In this document: in pieces, positions 1 through 5,143 of the stretch | How the letters are laid out: the number at the start of each line of letters is the position of its first letter | Position numbering within the stretch: the first letter of the stretch is position 1 | DNA from: an uncultured bacterium | GTDB lineage: Bacteria; Verrucomicrobiota; Lentisphaeria; Victivallales; Victivallaceae | Assembly (NCBI GenBank): GCA_949286445.1 | Contig: CASECL010000110.1 | Span: 1-5,143, forward strand | DNA length: 5,143 nt | Direction: 5' to 3' | The notes under the pieces: model-generated | Database searches by the model: none | What the model saw: the letters and a program-made list of their open reading frames with translations, nothing else | What the model was told of the DNA's origin: nothing | Program-made: the position numbers and the translations under genes

Positions 1-384
1 ACGATCGAGGAACAAACCGATCTTGCCTGAGCAATAAGAAAATCATAGCAGGAATGAGCAGAAAGTATTCTTATTGACTGCCTTACGCTGTGGATAAATA
101 ATCTGCTTTACCACAATGCAGACTTCTCTGAAGACCGGATGAAACAGGAGTGCGCCGCGGTGACAGAAGCATTGAATGAATTCAGCGGCACGGTCGTAAT
201 GGTGATCAATGAGGTGGGCCTCGGAATCGTGCCGGATAATCCCCTCGCCCGGCTTTTCCGGGATTGTTCCGGAAGATGTGCCCAGTTTTTTGCCGCGGCG
301 GCGGACGAGGTGTATTTCTGCACTTGCGGTATTCCGCTGAAAATAAAACCGTCCGGCTTTCTGCCGGATCAAAATACAAAATAA
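1..384 (+). pseudogene. cobU: Bifunctional adenosylcobinamide kinase / guanylyltransferase CobU, 3' part, reading frame interrupted
   Basis: CobU phosphorylates adenosylcobinamide and then transfers GMP from GTP to make AdoCbi-GDP, the substrate of CobS. Seen: frame 1 begins with TIEEQTDLA, matching the CobU segment T[IV]EEPxDL. From base 58 it continues with ILIDCLTLWINNLL (family DCLTLWLSNLL), then VVMVINEVGLGIVPDNPLAR, FRDCSGR and AAAADEVYFCTCGIPLKIKP, all typical of the CobU C-terminal half. The stop is TAA at 382-384. Between the two matching parts the same frame has TGA (28-30), TAG (46-48) and TGA (55-57), yet the residue spacing across them fits the family. No good ribosome binding site or start lies just after the stops; the first in-frame ATG (139) would remove the DCLTLW strand. 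The N-terminal P-loop lies before the window. Inference: a decayed gene, or local sequence errors. An alternative is a -1/+1 frameshift pair, because frame 3 is open from 3 to 75. The stop lies 17 nt before cobT, which fits a cobU-cobT-cobS operon. Identity is fairly sure; the pseudogene status is less so. Confidence 0.7.
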
Positions 385-388
385 ATCC

Positions 389-404
389 GGAGTAAGCAAA
401 AGTG
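389..404 (+). promoter_or_regulatory. Ribosome binding site deciding the GTG start of cobT
   Basis: GGAG at 389-392 is followed by a 9-nt spacer and GTG at 402-404. No ATG in this frame lies nearby; the next in-frame ATG is codon 32, inside the conserved N-terminal motif. GTG 402 is therefore the best start. The site falls in the 17-nt gap after the cobU stop. Confidence 0.7.
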
Positions 405-1472
405 TCATATTATTATCAGGAAATTATCGACCGGGTTGAACCGGAAGACAATCATTACCGTGAACTTGCCAGACAGCATATCATTGACTTTACCATGCCC
501 CGCTGGGCATTGGGACGGGTTCTGGATCTGGCGGTGGACATGGCGGGAATGACCCGGGATCTGAAAATCCCCACCCGGCGGAAAAATATCGTTCTTATGG
601 CCGGAGATCACGGAGTGGTAGCGGAAAATGTCACTCCGCAGCCCCAGAGCGTAACCTTTCAGATGGTGAAAAATTTTGTCTCCGGCGGCGGCGGAATCAG
701 TGTGATTGCCCGTTCCGTCCGGGCCAACGTGGTGGTGGCCGACCTGGGAGTAAATGCCGATTTAAGTGAATTTGTCCAATCCGGTAAAGTGATTGATCTC
801 AAAGTAAAACCCGGTACCGGCAATCTGGCAGCAGGCCCCGCCATGACCCGGGAGGACGCGGTTAAAGCCGTGGAAAACGGCATGCGCCTGGCAGAAAAAC
901 TTGCCCCGGAAACCGATGTCTTCGCCACCGGGGAAATGGGAATTGGCAATACTACGCCAAGTTCTGCCATTGTAAGTGTTTTCGCCGGCGTCTCCGACCC
1001 GATATCACTGGTTGACAAAGGTGCCAACCTGCCGGAAAACCGTCTCCGCCACAAAGCCGATGTTATTAAACGCGGTATCGAAATCAACCGTCCCGATCCG
1101 GCCGACGGGTTGGATGTCCTGAGCAAGGTGGGAGGGTTTGAGATCGGCGGAATTGCCGGACTGATCATCGGGGCGGCGGCATGCCGCAAACCGGTGGTGG
1201 TGGATGGCTTTATTTCCAGTGCCGGAGCTCTGATTGCCGCTTCGCTTTGCCCGGTATGCAAAGATTACATGATCCTTGCCCACGGCAGTATGGAACGCGG
1301 ACACGGGAAAATGGTTGAATTGCTGGGTAAAAAGCCCCTGCTTGACCTGAATTTGCGTCTGGGTGAAGGCACCGGAGCCGCGCTGGCCATGCCGCTGCTG
1401 GACGCTGCTTCCGCGCTGATGAACGAAATGTCCACCTTTGAATCAGCCGAAGTTACCAGTGAGGGATTGTGA
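402..1472 (+). CDS. cobT: Nicotinate-nucleotide--dimethylbenzimidazole phosphoribosyltransferase CobT
   Basis: CobT is cytoplasmic. It transfers the phosphoribosyl group of nicotinate mononucleotide to the lower-ligand base (dimethylbenzimidazole or a relative), giving the alpha-ribazole phosphate used in B12 nucleotide-loop assembly. At 356 aa it has the usual family length. Motifs seen in order: AGDHGVVAE (67-75), with PQPQSVTFQMVKNF (79-92) matching PxxVTxQMVxNF; GEMGIGNTT (177-185), a substrate-binding loop; GGFEIGGIAG (244-253); VVVDGFISSAGAL (265-277); AHGSMERGH (293-301); PLLDLNLRLGEGTGAALA (312-329); and EMSTFESAEV (342-351). Glu322 in GEGTGA corresponds to the catalytic glutamate known from Salmonella CobT. 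The N-terminal motif is MPRWALGR (32-39), where many homologues have KPxGSLGR; this is a variant, and the rest is intact. The TGA stop overlaps the GTG start of cobS by four bases (GTGA), so translation is probably coupled. The base actually used cannot be read from the sequence. Confidence 0.95.
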   Translation: MSYYYQEIIDRVEPEDNHYRELARQHIIDFTMPRWALGRVLDLAVDMAGMTRDLKIPTRRKNIVLMAGDHGVVAENVTPQPQSVTFQMVKNFVSGGGGISVIARSVRANVVVADLGVNADLSEFVQSGKVIDLKVKPGTGNLAAGPAMTREDAVKAVENGMRLAEKLAPETDVFATGEMGIGNTTPSSAIVSVFAGVSDPISLVDKGANLPENRLRHKADVIKRGIEINRPDPADGLDVLSKVGGFEIGGIAGLIIGAAACRKPVVVDGFISSAGALIAASLCPVCKDYMILAHGSMERGHGKMVELLGKKPLLDLNLRLGEGTGAALAMPLLDAASALMNEMSTFESAEVTSEGL

Positions 1473-2221
1473 AATATCTGCGTCAAATTCTGGCGGCATT
1501 CTCCATGCTGACCGTATTTCCGGTACCGGATGTGAATATTAAAGGTGAAGACATCGCCGGGGGGGTGAAATTTTTTCCATTAGTCGGCATGGTGCTGGGC
1601 ATGCTGCTTTTTGCCGTTGCCATGGGCCTGGAAGAGGTATTTCCTCCGCTGCCGGCGGCGGCAATATTGACGATACTTCCGGAATTCTTTACCCGGGGTT
1701 TTCACCTTGACGGCCTGGCTGACTCTGCGGACGGGCTTTTAAGCAGCCGGTCCAGAGAGCGGATGCTGGAAATTATGAAAGACAGCCATACCGGAAGCAT
1801 GGGAGTATTGGCAATCGTTTCAGTGATGCTGCTGAAGTTTGCCGCCTTATCAGAGATTGCCGCCGGTACGGCCAATCTGCTTCCGGTGTCTGCCGCACTG
1901 GCCTCCCTGGGCGGAAGATGCGCCATTGTTATGTATATAGCGTTTTCCCGTTACGCCAGAAAGGAGGGTACCGGCAAGGCCCTCTTTGAACGCAGCCAGA
2001 AAACCGTCGCTGTTGGTGCGGCAATATGTTTCGGGGTAATTTCTCTGCTGTTTTCCTCTCCGCTGACCGCGGCGGTGCTGACTGCTGCGCTGTTATGCCT
2101 GACTGCGGGGTGGAAAGTATTCTGCACCCGTGCCATCGGCGGAGCCACCGGAGATACGGTAGGAGCCTGTGAGGAAATGGGGGAAACTCTGATTTTAATG
2201 CTTCTGGCAGTACTGCCCTGA
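1469..2221 (+). CDS. cobS: Adenosylcobinamide-GDP ribazoletransferase (cobalamin synthase) CobS
   Basis: CobS is an integral inner-membrane enzyme. It joins AdoCbi-GDP (from CobU) to alpha-ribazole or its phosphate (from CobT) and releases GMP, completing adenosylcobalamin. At 250 aa it has normal family length. Seen: FSMLTVFPVP (11-20), matching the FTRLPVP-type N-terminus; FFPLVGMVLGM (35-45); the metal-binding type motif HLDGLADSADGL (79-90); RERMLEIMKDSHTGSMGV (96-113), matching RxxIMKDSxxGxxG; GGRCAIV (148-154); and GGATGDTVGACEEMGE (224-239), matching the C-terminal GDxxGAxxExxE. Several hydrophobic stretches, for example 38-55, 113-125, 182-195 and 200-213, fit a multi-pass membrane protein. 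The start is GTG at 1469, overlapping the cobT stop. A purine-rich GAGGGA (1461-1466) sits only 2 nt before it, so initiation probably depends partly on ribosomes finishing cobT. The terminator follows about 20 bases after the stop, so this is the last gene of the operon. Confidence 0.95.
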   Translation: MKYLRQILAAFSMLTVFPVPDVNIKGEDIAGGVKFFPLVGMVLGMLLFAVAMGLEEVFPPLPAAAILTILPEFFTRGFHLDGLADSADGLLSSRSRERMLEIMKDSHTGSMGVLAIVSVMLLKFAALSEIAAGTANLLPVSAALASLGGRCAIVMYIAFSRYARKEGTGKALFERSQKTVAVGAAICFGVISLLFSSPLTAAVLTAALLCLTAGWKVFCTRAIGGATGDTVGACEEMGETLILMLLAVLP

Positions 2222-2240
2222 TTTTTGCCGCAATATTTTG

Positions 2241-2281
2241 TGCCGCAGATGGAATTTTTGTCATCCTCTGCGGCATTTTTT
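2241..2281 (+). terminator. Rho-independent terminator of the cob operon
   Basis: TGCCGCAGA (2241-2249) and TCTGCGGCA (2267-2275) form a perfect 9-bp stem around a 17-nt loop, followed at once by six T (2276-2281). It lies 20 nt after the cobS stop and insulates the efflux promoter from read-through. A second TGCCGCA at 2226-2232 could compete for the same right arm (7 bp), giving a weaker alternative hairpin. There is no T-run on the opposite side, so it appears to work in the + direction only. Confidence 0.9.
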
Positions 2282-2367
2282 ATCTGCCAATGACGCCATT
2301 ATAACAATGTTTCAAGCACAAAAGTTTATGTTTCCTGATATTTTTGAAAAAAAACAGTCAGGAGTAC
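2282..2367. other. Non-coding spacer between cob terminator and efflux promoter
   Basis: This A/T-rich stretch separates the terminator from the -35 box. It holds no credible gene on either strand. A 5-bp inverted repeat (CCTGA 2334-2338, TCAGG 2358-2362) flanks an A-run at 2347-2354. The A-run just upstream of the promoter could act as an UP-like element, but that is only a possibility. Confidence 0.5.
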
Positions 2368-2396
2368 TTGAATAATGACCGGACGGTCATTATATT
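2368..2396 (+). promoter_or_regulatory. Sigma70-type promoter of the efflux operon
   Basis: TTGAAT (2368-2373; consensus TTGACA, four of six match) and TATATT (2391-2396; consensus TATAAT, five of six match) are separated by exactly 17 bp. Transcription would start near 2403 and give a leader of about 200 nt before the adaptor gene at 2600. Nearly the whole spacer is occupied by a perfect palindrome, which argues that this is a real, repressible promoter. Confidence 0.7.
2372..2393. promoter_or_regulatory. Perfect palindromic operator, TetR-family type
   Basis: The arms ATAATGACCG (2372-2381) and CGGTCATTAT (2384-2393) are exact reverse complements around a GA spacer. The core TGACCG-NN-CGGTCA is the kind of site bound by many TetR/AcrR-family repressors, which commonly control efflux pumps. 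The site overlaps the last bases of the -35 box, the whole spacer and the first bases of the -10 box, so a bound dimer would block RNA polymerase. Seen: the palindrome and its placement. Known: the operator style and the efflux link. Inferred: the family of the regulator, because no regulator gene lies in the window. Confidence 0.75.
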
Positions 2397-2409
2397 ACCG
2401 GAAAATATG

Positions 2410-2431
2410 GATTATCCGGAAGCGGATCATC
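2410..2431 (+). repeat. Small hairpin at the start of the efflux mRNA leader
   Basis: GAT-t-ATCCG (2410-2418) can pair with CGGAT-c-ATC (2423-2431) around the loop GAAG, giving 8 base pairs with one internal mismatch. It would lie within the first 10 to 30 nt of the transcript started near 2403. It could protect the 5' end, or it could be a second, imperfect protein-binding dyad. No poly-T follows it, so it is not a terminator. Confidence 0.4.
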
Positions 2432-2499
2432 ATCAAAACACACACCGCAATAAATTGAATAGCATGGTATTACAACATCAAAATTCTGAAAGAATTATT

Positions 2500-2559
2500 A
2501 TGTGTTCAAGGTGTTGCGAATGTGATCTCCGGGTTCCGTTTTTTTCAGCTTGGAAGTAA
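2500..2559 (+). CDS. Possible cysteine-rich leader peptide (19 codons)
   Basis: An ATG at 2500 opens a 19-residue frame, MCSRCCECDLRVPFFSAWK, ending at TAA 2557-2559, 40 nt before the adaptor start. Four of its first eight residues are cysteine (C2, C5, C6, C8). It lies in the leader downstream of the predicted promoter and includes a run of seven T (2539-2545) just after a tiny CGG-GTT-CCG dyad. The ribosome binding site is poor (GAAAG at 2487-2491, then an A/T spacer). The frame also stays open further upstream through the operator, so its openness may be chance. I do not recognise a family. Expression is unproven; treat this as a weak candidate for a regulatory upstream frame. Confidence 0.25.
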   Translation: MCSRCCECDLRVPFFSAWK

Positions 2560-2585
2560 ACAAAATAATCATATTTTTACATTTT

Positions 2586-2602
2586 GGAGCAAAAGACAGA
2601 TG
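2586..2602 (+). promoter_or_regulatory. Ribosome binding site deciding the ATG start of the adaptor gene
   Basis: GGAG at 2586-2589 lies 10 nt before ATG 2600. The same frame is open back to a GTG at 2522, but that start would put 26 polar and aromatic residues in front of a clean lipoprotein signal peptide and has no matching ribosome binding site. ATG 2600 is therefore chosen. Confidence 0.8.
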
Positions 2603-3766
2603 AAACAGACAACTTTTTTGATGGCTTTGGCAGTGCTCGCCGTATTCACCGGATGCTCAAAACAGGCAAAAAAATCCGGCGGCGAAAGGGAAACCCGGGT
2701 AAATATCATGCAGCTGGAAAAACGTAATTTCCGCCGTCAGATACCGCTTCAGGGCACCGTAATGCCGGTGGAGTACGCCACCATATCTGCAAAAATAAAC
2801 GGCACGCTGGAAATTCTCAAGGTCGATGAAGGCGACCGCCGCAAAAAAGGCGATTTTCTCTTTGGCATTGACCGCCAGGTATTGGAAAACCAGGTGGTGG
2901 TGAAAGAGGATGAAATCAAGGTTAAGGAAGCGGCGTTGAAGAATGCGGAATTCGCCCTGAAAAGCGTGGAAATATCCTGTTACAAAGCCAAACTTGATTA
3001 CGACCGGGCTCTGACGCTCCGGAAATCCAACGCCATCAGTCAGTCGGAGTTTGAGTCCATTGAGACCCTTTATAAAAAACAGCAGAATGATGTTTTATCA
3101 GCGCAGGCGGAGATCGTAACCTCCAAAGCTCAGCTAAAACAGGCTCAAAGCGATTTGGAGATTGCCAAAAAGAATTTGGATGACTCCGTAATAAAAGCAC
3201 CCTTTGACTGCGTGATTGCAGATAAATATGTGGAGGAAAAAGAATACGTTTCCGCCGGACAGAATATTCTCAAGCTGGAAAACCACAATGATCTGGAGGT
3301 AATCTGTTACATCAGCGCAGTGTATTACAATCAGGTTGAACCCGGAAAAACCCGGGTGGAATTCGTAGACGGTGACGGCAAAGTTCTCGGCGAAGCCAAA
3401 GTATCCTACCGTTCCCCCGGAATTGACCCGGAAAGCCGTACTTTCAAAATGAAAATTGCCGTTCCCAAGGATGTTCCGCTGGTCAGCGGCATGCTCTGCG
3501 AACTCAAAATTATTCTGGAAGAAAAAGAAGCCTACGGTCTTCCCTCCACCGCAGTTCTGCTTCGCGCCGGAGGACGGATGATCGCTTATACCATAAATGA
3601 TCAGAGCCGGGCGGAAAGCGTGGAGGTAAAAACCGGTATCACCGACGGCGGATACAGCGAAATCCTGAATGCGTCGGGATTACTTGGCAAACGCTTTGTC
3701 ATTTCCGGACAAACCTTTATCAACAATGGTTCGCTGCTGCGGATCGCCGGCAACAGAGGAGAATAA
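2600..3766 (+). CDS. RND efflux periplasmic adaptor lipoprotein (membrane fusion protein, AcrA/HlyD type)
   Basis: The adaptor bridges an RND pump in the inner membrane and an outer-membrane channel. The protein is 388 aa, normal for this family. Residues 1-18 form a lipoprotein signal peptide (K2, hydrophobic 5-17) with cleavage before Cys19 in VFTGC; Phe at -3 is slightly unusual. Residues about 47-91 are the first half of the lipoyl/barrel-sandwich domain (GTVMPVEYATISAKINGTLEI, then VDEGDRRKKGDFLFGID). Residues about 95-195 form a long charged alpha-helical coiled-coil hairpin, with the turn near SNAISQSEFES (143-153). Residues 196-228 close the lipoyl domain (DSVIKAPFDCVIADKYVEEKEYVSAGQ). 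Residues about 230-307 are the beta-barrel (DLEVICYISAVYY; SPGIDPESRTFKMKIAV), and 313-384 the membrane-proximal part (GLPSTAVL, GGRMIAYTIN). Four cysteines besides Cys19 (127, 204, 236, 300) are more than usual for a periplasmic protein. It is the first gene of the repressible operon; two TAA codons in a row end it just before the pump gene. The substrate cannot be predicted. Confidence 0.92.
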   Translation: MKQTTFLMALAVLAVFTGCSKQAKKSGGERETRVNIMQLEKRNFRRQIPLQGTVMPVEYATISAKINGTLEILKVDEGDRRKKGDFLFGIDRQVLENQVVVKEDEIKVKEAALKNAEFALKSVEISCYKAKLDYDRALTLRKSNAISQSEFESIETLYKKQQNDVLSAQAEIVTSKAQLKQAQSDLEIAKKNLDDSVIKAPFDCVIADKYVEEKEYVSAGQNILKLENHNDLEVICYISAVYYNQVEPGKTRVEFVDGDGKVLGEAKVSYRSPGIDPESRTFKMKIAVPKDVPLVSGMLCELKIILEEKEAYGLPSTAVLLRAGGRMIAYTINDQSRAESVEVKTGITDGGYSEILNASGLLGKRFVISGQTFINNGSLLRIAGNRGE

Positions 3767-3770
3767 TAAC

Positions 3771-5143
3771 ATGTTTCTTTCCCGATGGTCGGTGCGTCGC
3801 CCGATTGCGATGACAAGTTTCATAATCGTCCTGGTGATGATCGGGGCGTTCTTATATCCGAAGTTGAGTATTGACCTGCTGCCCAATATGGAAATTCCCA
3901 CCGTGCTGGTGCGGTGCGAATACCAGGGGGCAAGCCCAACAGAAATCGAAATGGAGGTCATCAAACGCATTGAGGATGCGGTTTCCTCTCTTGACGGGAT
4001 CAAGCATGTATTCAGTACCGCCATGGAGGATACCGCAACGGTCCAGCTGGAATTCAATATGGGTACCAATGTTGATGTGGCGGCTACCGATATCCGCGAG
4101 GCACTCAACCGCATCAGGGATGATTTCCCGGACGGAGCTGATGAGCCGACTATCCGCAAAATCGATACCAATGCCACCACTGTTGTTCAGGCATTTCTGG
4201 TTGGCGACCGGACACAGGATGATCTTTACGATTACGCTGATGACGTAATTGCCGACCGGATCTCGTCAGTTCCCGGTATAGGTGAAGTGCGGGTCTACGG
4301 TGCAAACGAAATGCAGCTGCACGTTCTGATTGACCGCGCCAAACTTACGGCAATGAATATTTCACTTTCCGACGTAGCGGAGAAGCTCCGGGCCAACAAC
4401 GTACGGGAACCCCTCGGCCGCATTCAGAGCGGCACTATTGAAAAAAATGTCACCTTCAACGGCGATTACCGTGACTTTGAAGAGATGAAAGCCCTGGAAA
4501 TCGGCAGTTTCAAGGGGAAACGGATATATCTCCGGGACGTAGCGGATATCAAGCTTATGAGCCGTGAAGTCCGGAGCAAGGCCTTCGTTGACGGCAAACC
4601 GGCCGCCCGGTTCAATATTGTAAAAAAGGGTGATGCCAACGCAATCGAGGTGATCAACGGCGTCAGAAGCCGGTTTGAACAGCTCAAGGCCAACGGGGAA
4701 CTTCCCAGCGGTATGGAGCTGGTCTGGTTCAAAGATTCCGGCGAATTCATCCAGGCTTCCGTGGATGACGCCTGGAGCAGTATTGTCACCGGTATTCTGC
4801 TGACGGCGGTTCTGCTGTTCCTCTTTCTCCACGATTTGCGGTCCACATTTATTGTAATGATCTCCATGCCGATTTCGGTGGTGGTTACCTTTGCGACCAT
4901 GGCCTATCTGGGGTACTCTTTCAATATTATGACGCTGCTCTCCCTCGGCTGTTCCGTGGGTGTGCTGGTAACCAACTCCATTGTGGTGATTGAAAACATC
5001 TTCAAACATCTGGCGGCAAAGGAAGATATCAAGGATGCCGCGGAAAACGGCACCGGAGAAGTTATTGCCGCCGTATCTGCCAGCGCACTGACCAACGTGG
5101 TGGTGTTCGTCCCGGTAATGATGATGACTACTCAGATCGGAGC
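3771..5143 (+). CDS. RND efflux pump, inner-membrane transporter (AcrB/MexB superfamily), N-terminal part
   Basis: The gene starts at ATG 3771, nine bases after a strong AGAGGAG (3755-3761), and runs off the window end. 457 codons are visible; full proteins have about 1,030-1,050. Known role: a trimeric pump that drives substrates from the periplasm or membrane outwards with the adaptor and an outer-membrane channel. Seen: transmembrane helix 1 at about 11-30 after FLSRWSVRRPIAM; the porter domain with SIDLLPNMEIPTV (33-45) and YQGASPTEIEMEV, then IRKIDTN; the docking-domain region with PGIGEVRVYGA; the helix 2-4 block at about 338-410; and the start of the helix 5 region, ASALTNVVVFVPV. Helix 4 reads GVLVTNSIVVIENI, so Thr401 and Asn402 occupy the positions of the AcrB proton-relay Asp407 and Asp408. 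The rest of the helix is well conserved. This is either a subfamily with a different coupling site or a pump with altered function. The drug or substrate range cannot be told; the motif does not look like the heavy-metal (CzcA) type. Confidence 0.93.
   Translation, partial: MFLSRWSVRRPIAMTSFIIVLVMIGAFLYPKLSIDLLPNMEIPTVLVRCEYQGASPTEIEMEVIKRIEDAVSSLDGIKHVFSTAMEDTATVQLEFNMGTNVDVAATDIREALNRIRDDFPDGADEPTIRKIDTNATTVVQAFLVGDRTQDDLYDYADDVIADRISSVPGIGEVRVYGANEMQLHVLIDRAKLTAMNISLSDVAEKLRANNVREPLGRIQSGTIEKNVTFNGDYRDFEEMKALEIGSFKGKRIYLRDVADIKLMSREVRSKAFVDGKPAARFNIVKKGDANAIEVINGVRSRFEQLKANGELPSGMELVWFKDSGEFIQASVDDAWSSIVTGILLTAVLLFLFLHDLRSTFIVMISMPISVVVTFATMAYLGYSFNIMTLLSLGCSVGVLVTNSIVVIENIFKHLAAKEDIKDAAENGTGEVIAAVSASALTNVVVFVPVMMMTTQIG

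Noticed and set aside
1..401. Cobalamin riboswitch or promoter for the cob genes
   Set aside because: The visible sequence is coding-like cobU up to 384 and only a 17-nt gap follows. No B12-box-like structure or promoter was seen, so control would lie upstream of the window.
43..408. A 121-codon minus-strand open frame over the cobU remnant
   Set aside because: The + strand shows CobU motifs across 58-384. The antisense frame has no family resemblance and would overlap the cobT start.
659..1261. A 200-codon minus-strand open frame opposite cobT
   Set aside because: It is a shadow of the conserved cobT coding strand, with a low-complexity Pro/Ser/Ala/Thr-rich translation and no recognisable motif.
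2289..2302. AATGAC ... ATTAT, resembling half-sites of the operator at 2372-2393
   Set aside because: The match is partial and lacks the CCG/CGG core and correct spacing; such a short A/T-rich match is expected by chance.
2334..2362. Inverted repeat CCTGA / TCAGG around an A-run
   Set aside because: There are only 5 bp with a 19-nt loop, no T-run and no relation to a gene end; too weak to call.
2344..2559. A 71-codon + strand open frame starting with TTG
   Set aside because: It begins before the promoter and runs through the -35 box, operator and -10 box, so most of it would be upstream of transcription. It has no good ribosome binding site and no recognisable protein. Only its last 19 codons are kept, as a weak leader-peptide candidate.
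2522..2599. N-terminal extension of the adaptor protein from GTG 2522
   Set aside because: It would bury the lipoprotein signal peptide 26 residues inside the protein. The GGAG at 2586-2589 and ATG at 2600 give a normal start.
3871..4248. A 125-codon + strand frame inside the RND gene
   Set aside because: It is out of frame with the strongly conserved RND translation and is Trp/Arg/Ser-rich without motifs.
4362..5009. A 215-codon minus-strand open frame opposite the RND pump gene
   Set aside because: The + strand carries clear RND motifs throughout. The antisense product is His/Asn/Gln-rich with no known domain and no start context.

Overview
The window reads as a piece of a Gram-negative bacterial chromosome of roughly balanced base composition. 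It carries the end of a cobalamin (vitamin B12) nucleotide-loop operon, followed by the start of a separately controlled RND-type efflux operon, all on the + strand. The CobT protein has an unusual N-terminal motif (MPRWALG instead of the common KPxGSLG), and its overall look suggests the Planctomycetes-Verrucomicrobia-Lentisphaerae group. That assignment is an impression from protein style, not proof. A lipoprotein-type periplasmic adaptor plus an RND pump implies two membranes.

Positions 1-384 hold the C-terminal part of cobU (adenosylcobinamide kinase/guanylyltransferase). CobU-like sequence is readable in one frame on both sides of a short stretch, but three in-frame stop codons (28-30, 46-48, 55-57) interrupt it, so the gene looks broken as given. 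Positions 402-1472 are an intact cobT and 1469-2221 an intact cobS. They overlap by four bases (GTGA), and both start with GTG. CobU would activate adenosylcobinamide, CobT would activate the lower-ligand base, and CobS would join the two products to finish the cofactor. A clear rho-independent terminator (2241-2281) closes this operon.

Positions 2282-2599 are a regulatory intergenic region of about 320 bases. It contains a good sigma70-like promoter (2368-2396) whose 17-bp spacer lies inside a perfect 10+2+10 bp palindrome (2372-2393) of the TetR-family operator type. The predicted leader of about 200 nt contains a small hairpin (2410-2431) and a possible 19-codon cysteine-rich open frame (2500-2559).

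Positions 2600-3766 encode a lipoprotein membrane-fusion (adaptor) protein. Positions 3771-5143 encode the first 457 residues of an RND inner-membrane pump, cut by the window end. Together they would form a tripartite efflux system with an outer-membrane channel that is not in the window. The most notable protein observation is in transmembrane helix 4 of the pump: the usual proton-relay Asp-Asp pair is replaced by Thr401-Asn402. I see no CRISPR array, tRNA, rRNA, insertion sequence or cobalamin riboswitch. No clearly new multi-gene system is visible. The best leads are the pump's missing aspartates, the broken cobU, and the operator and leader ahead of the efflux genes.
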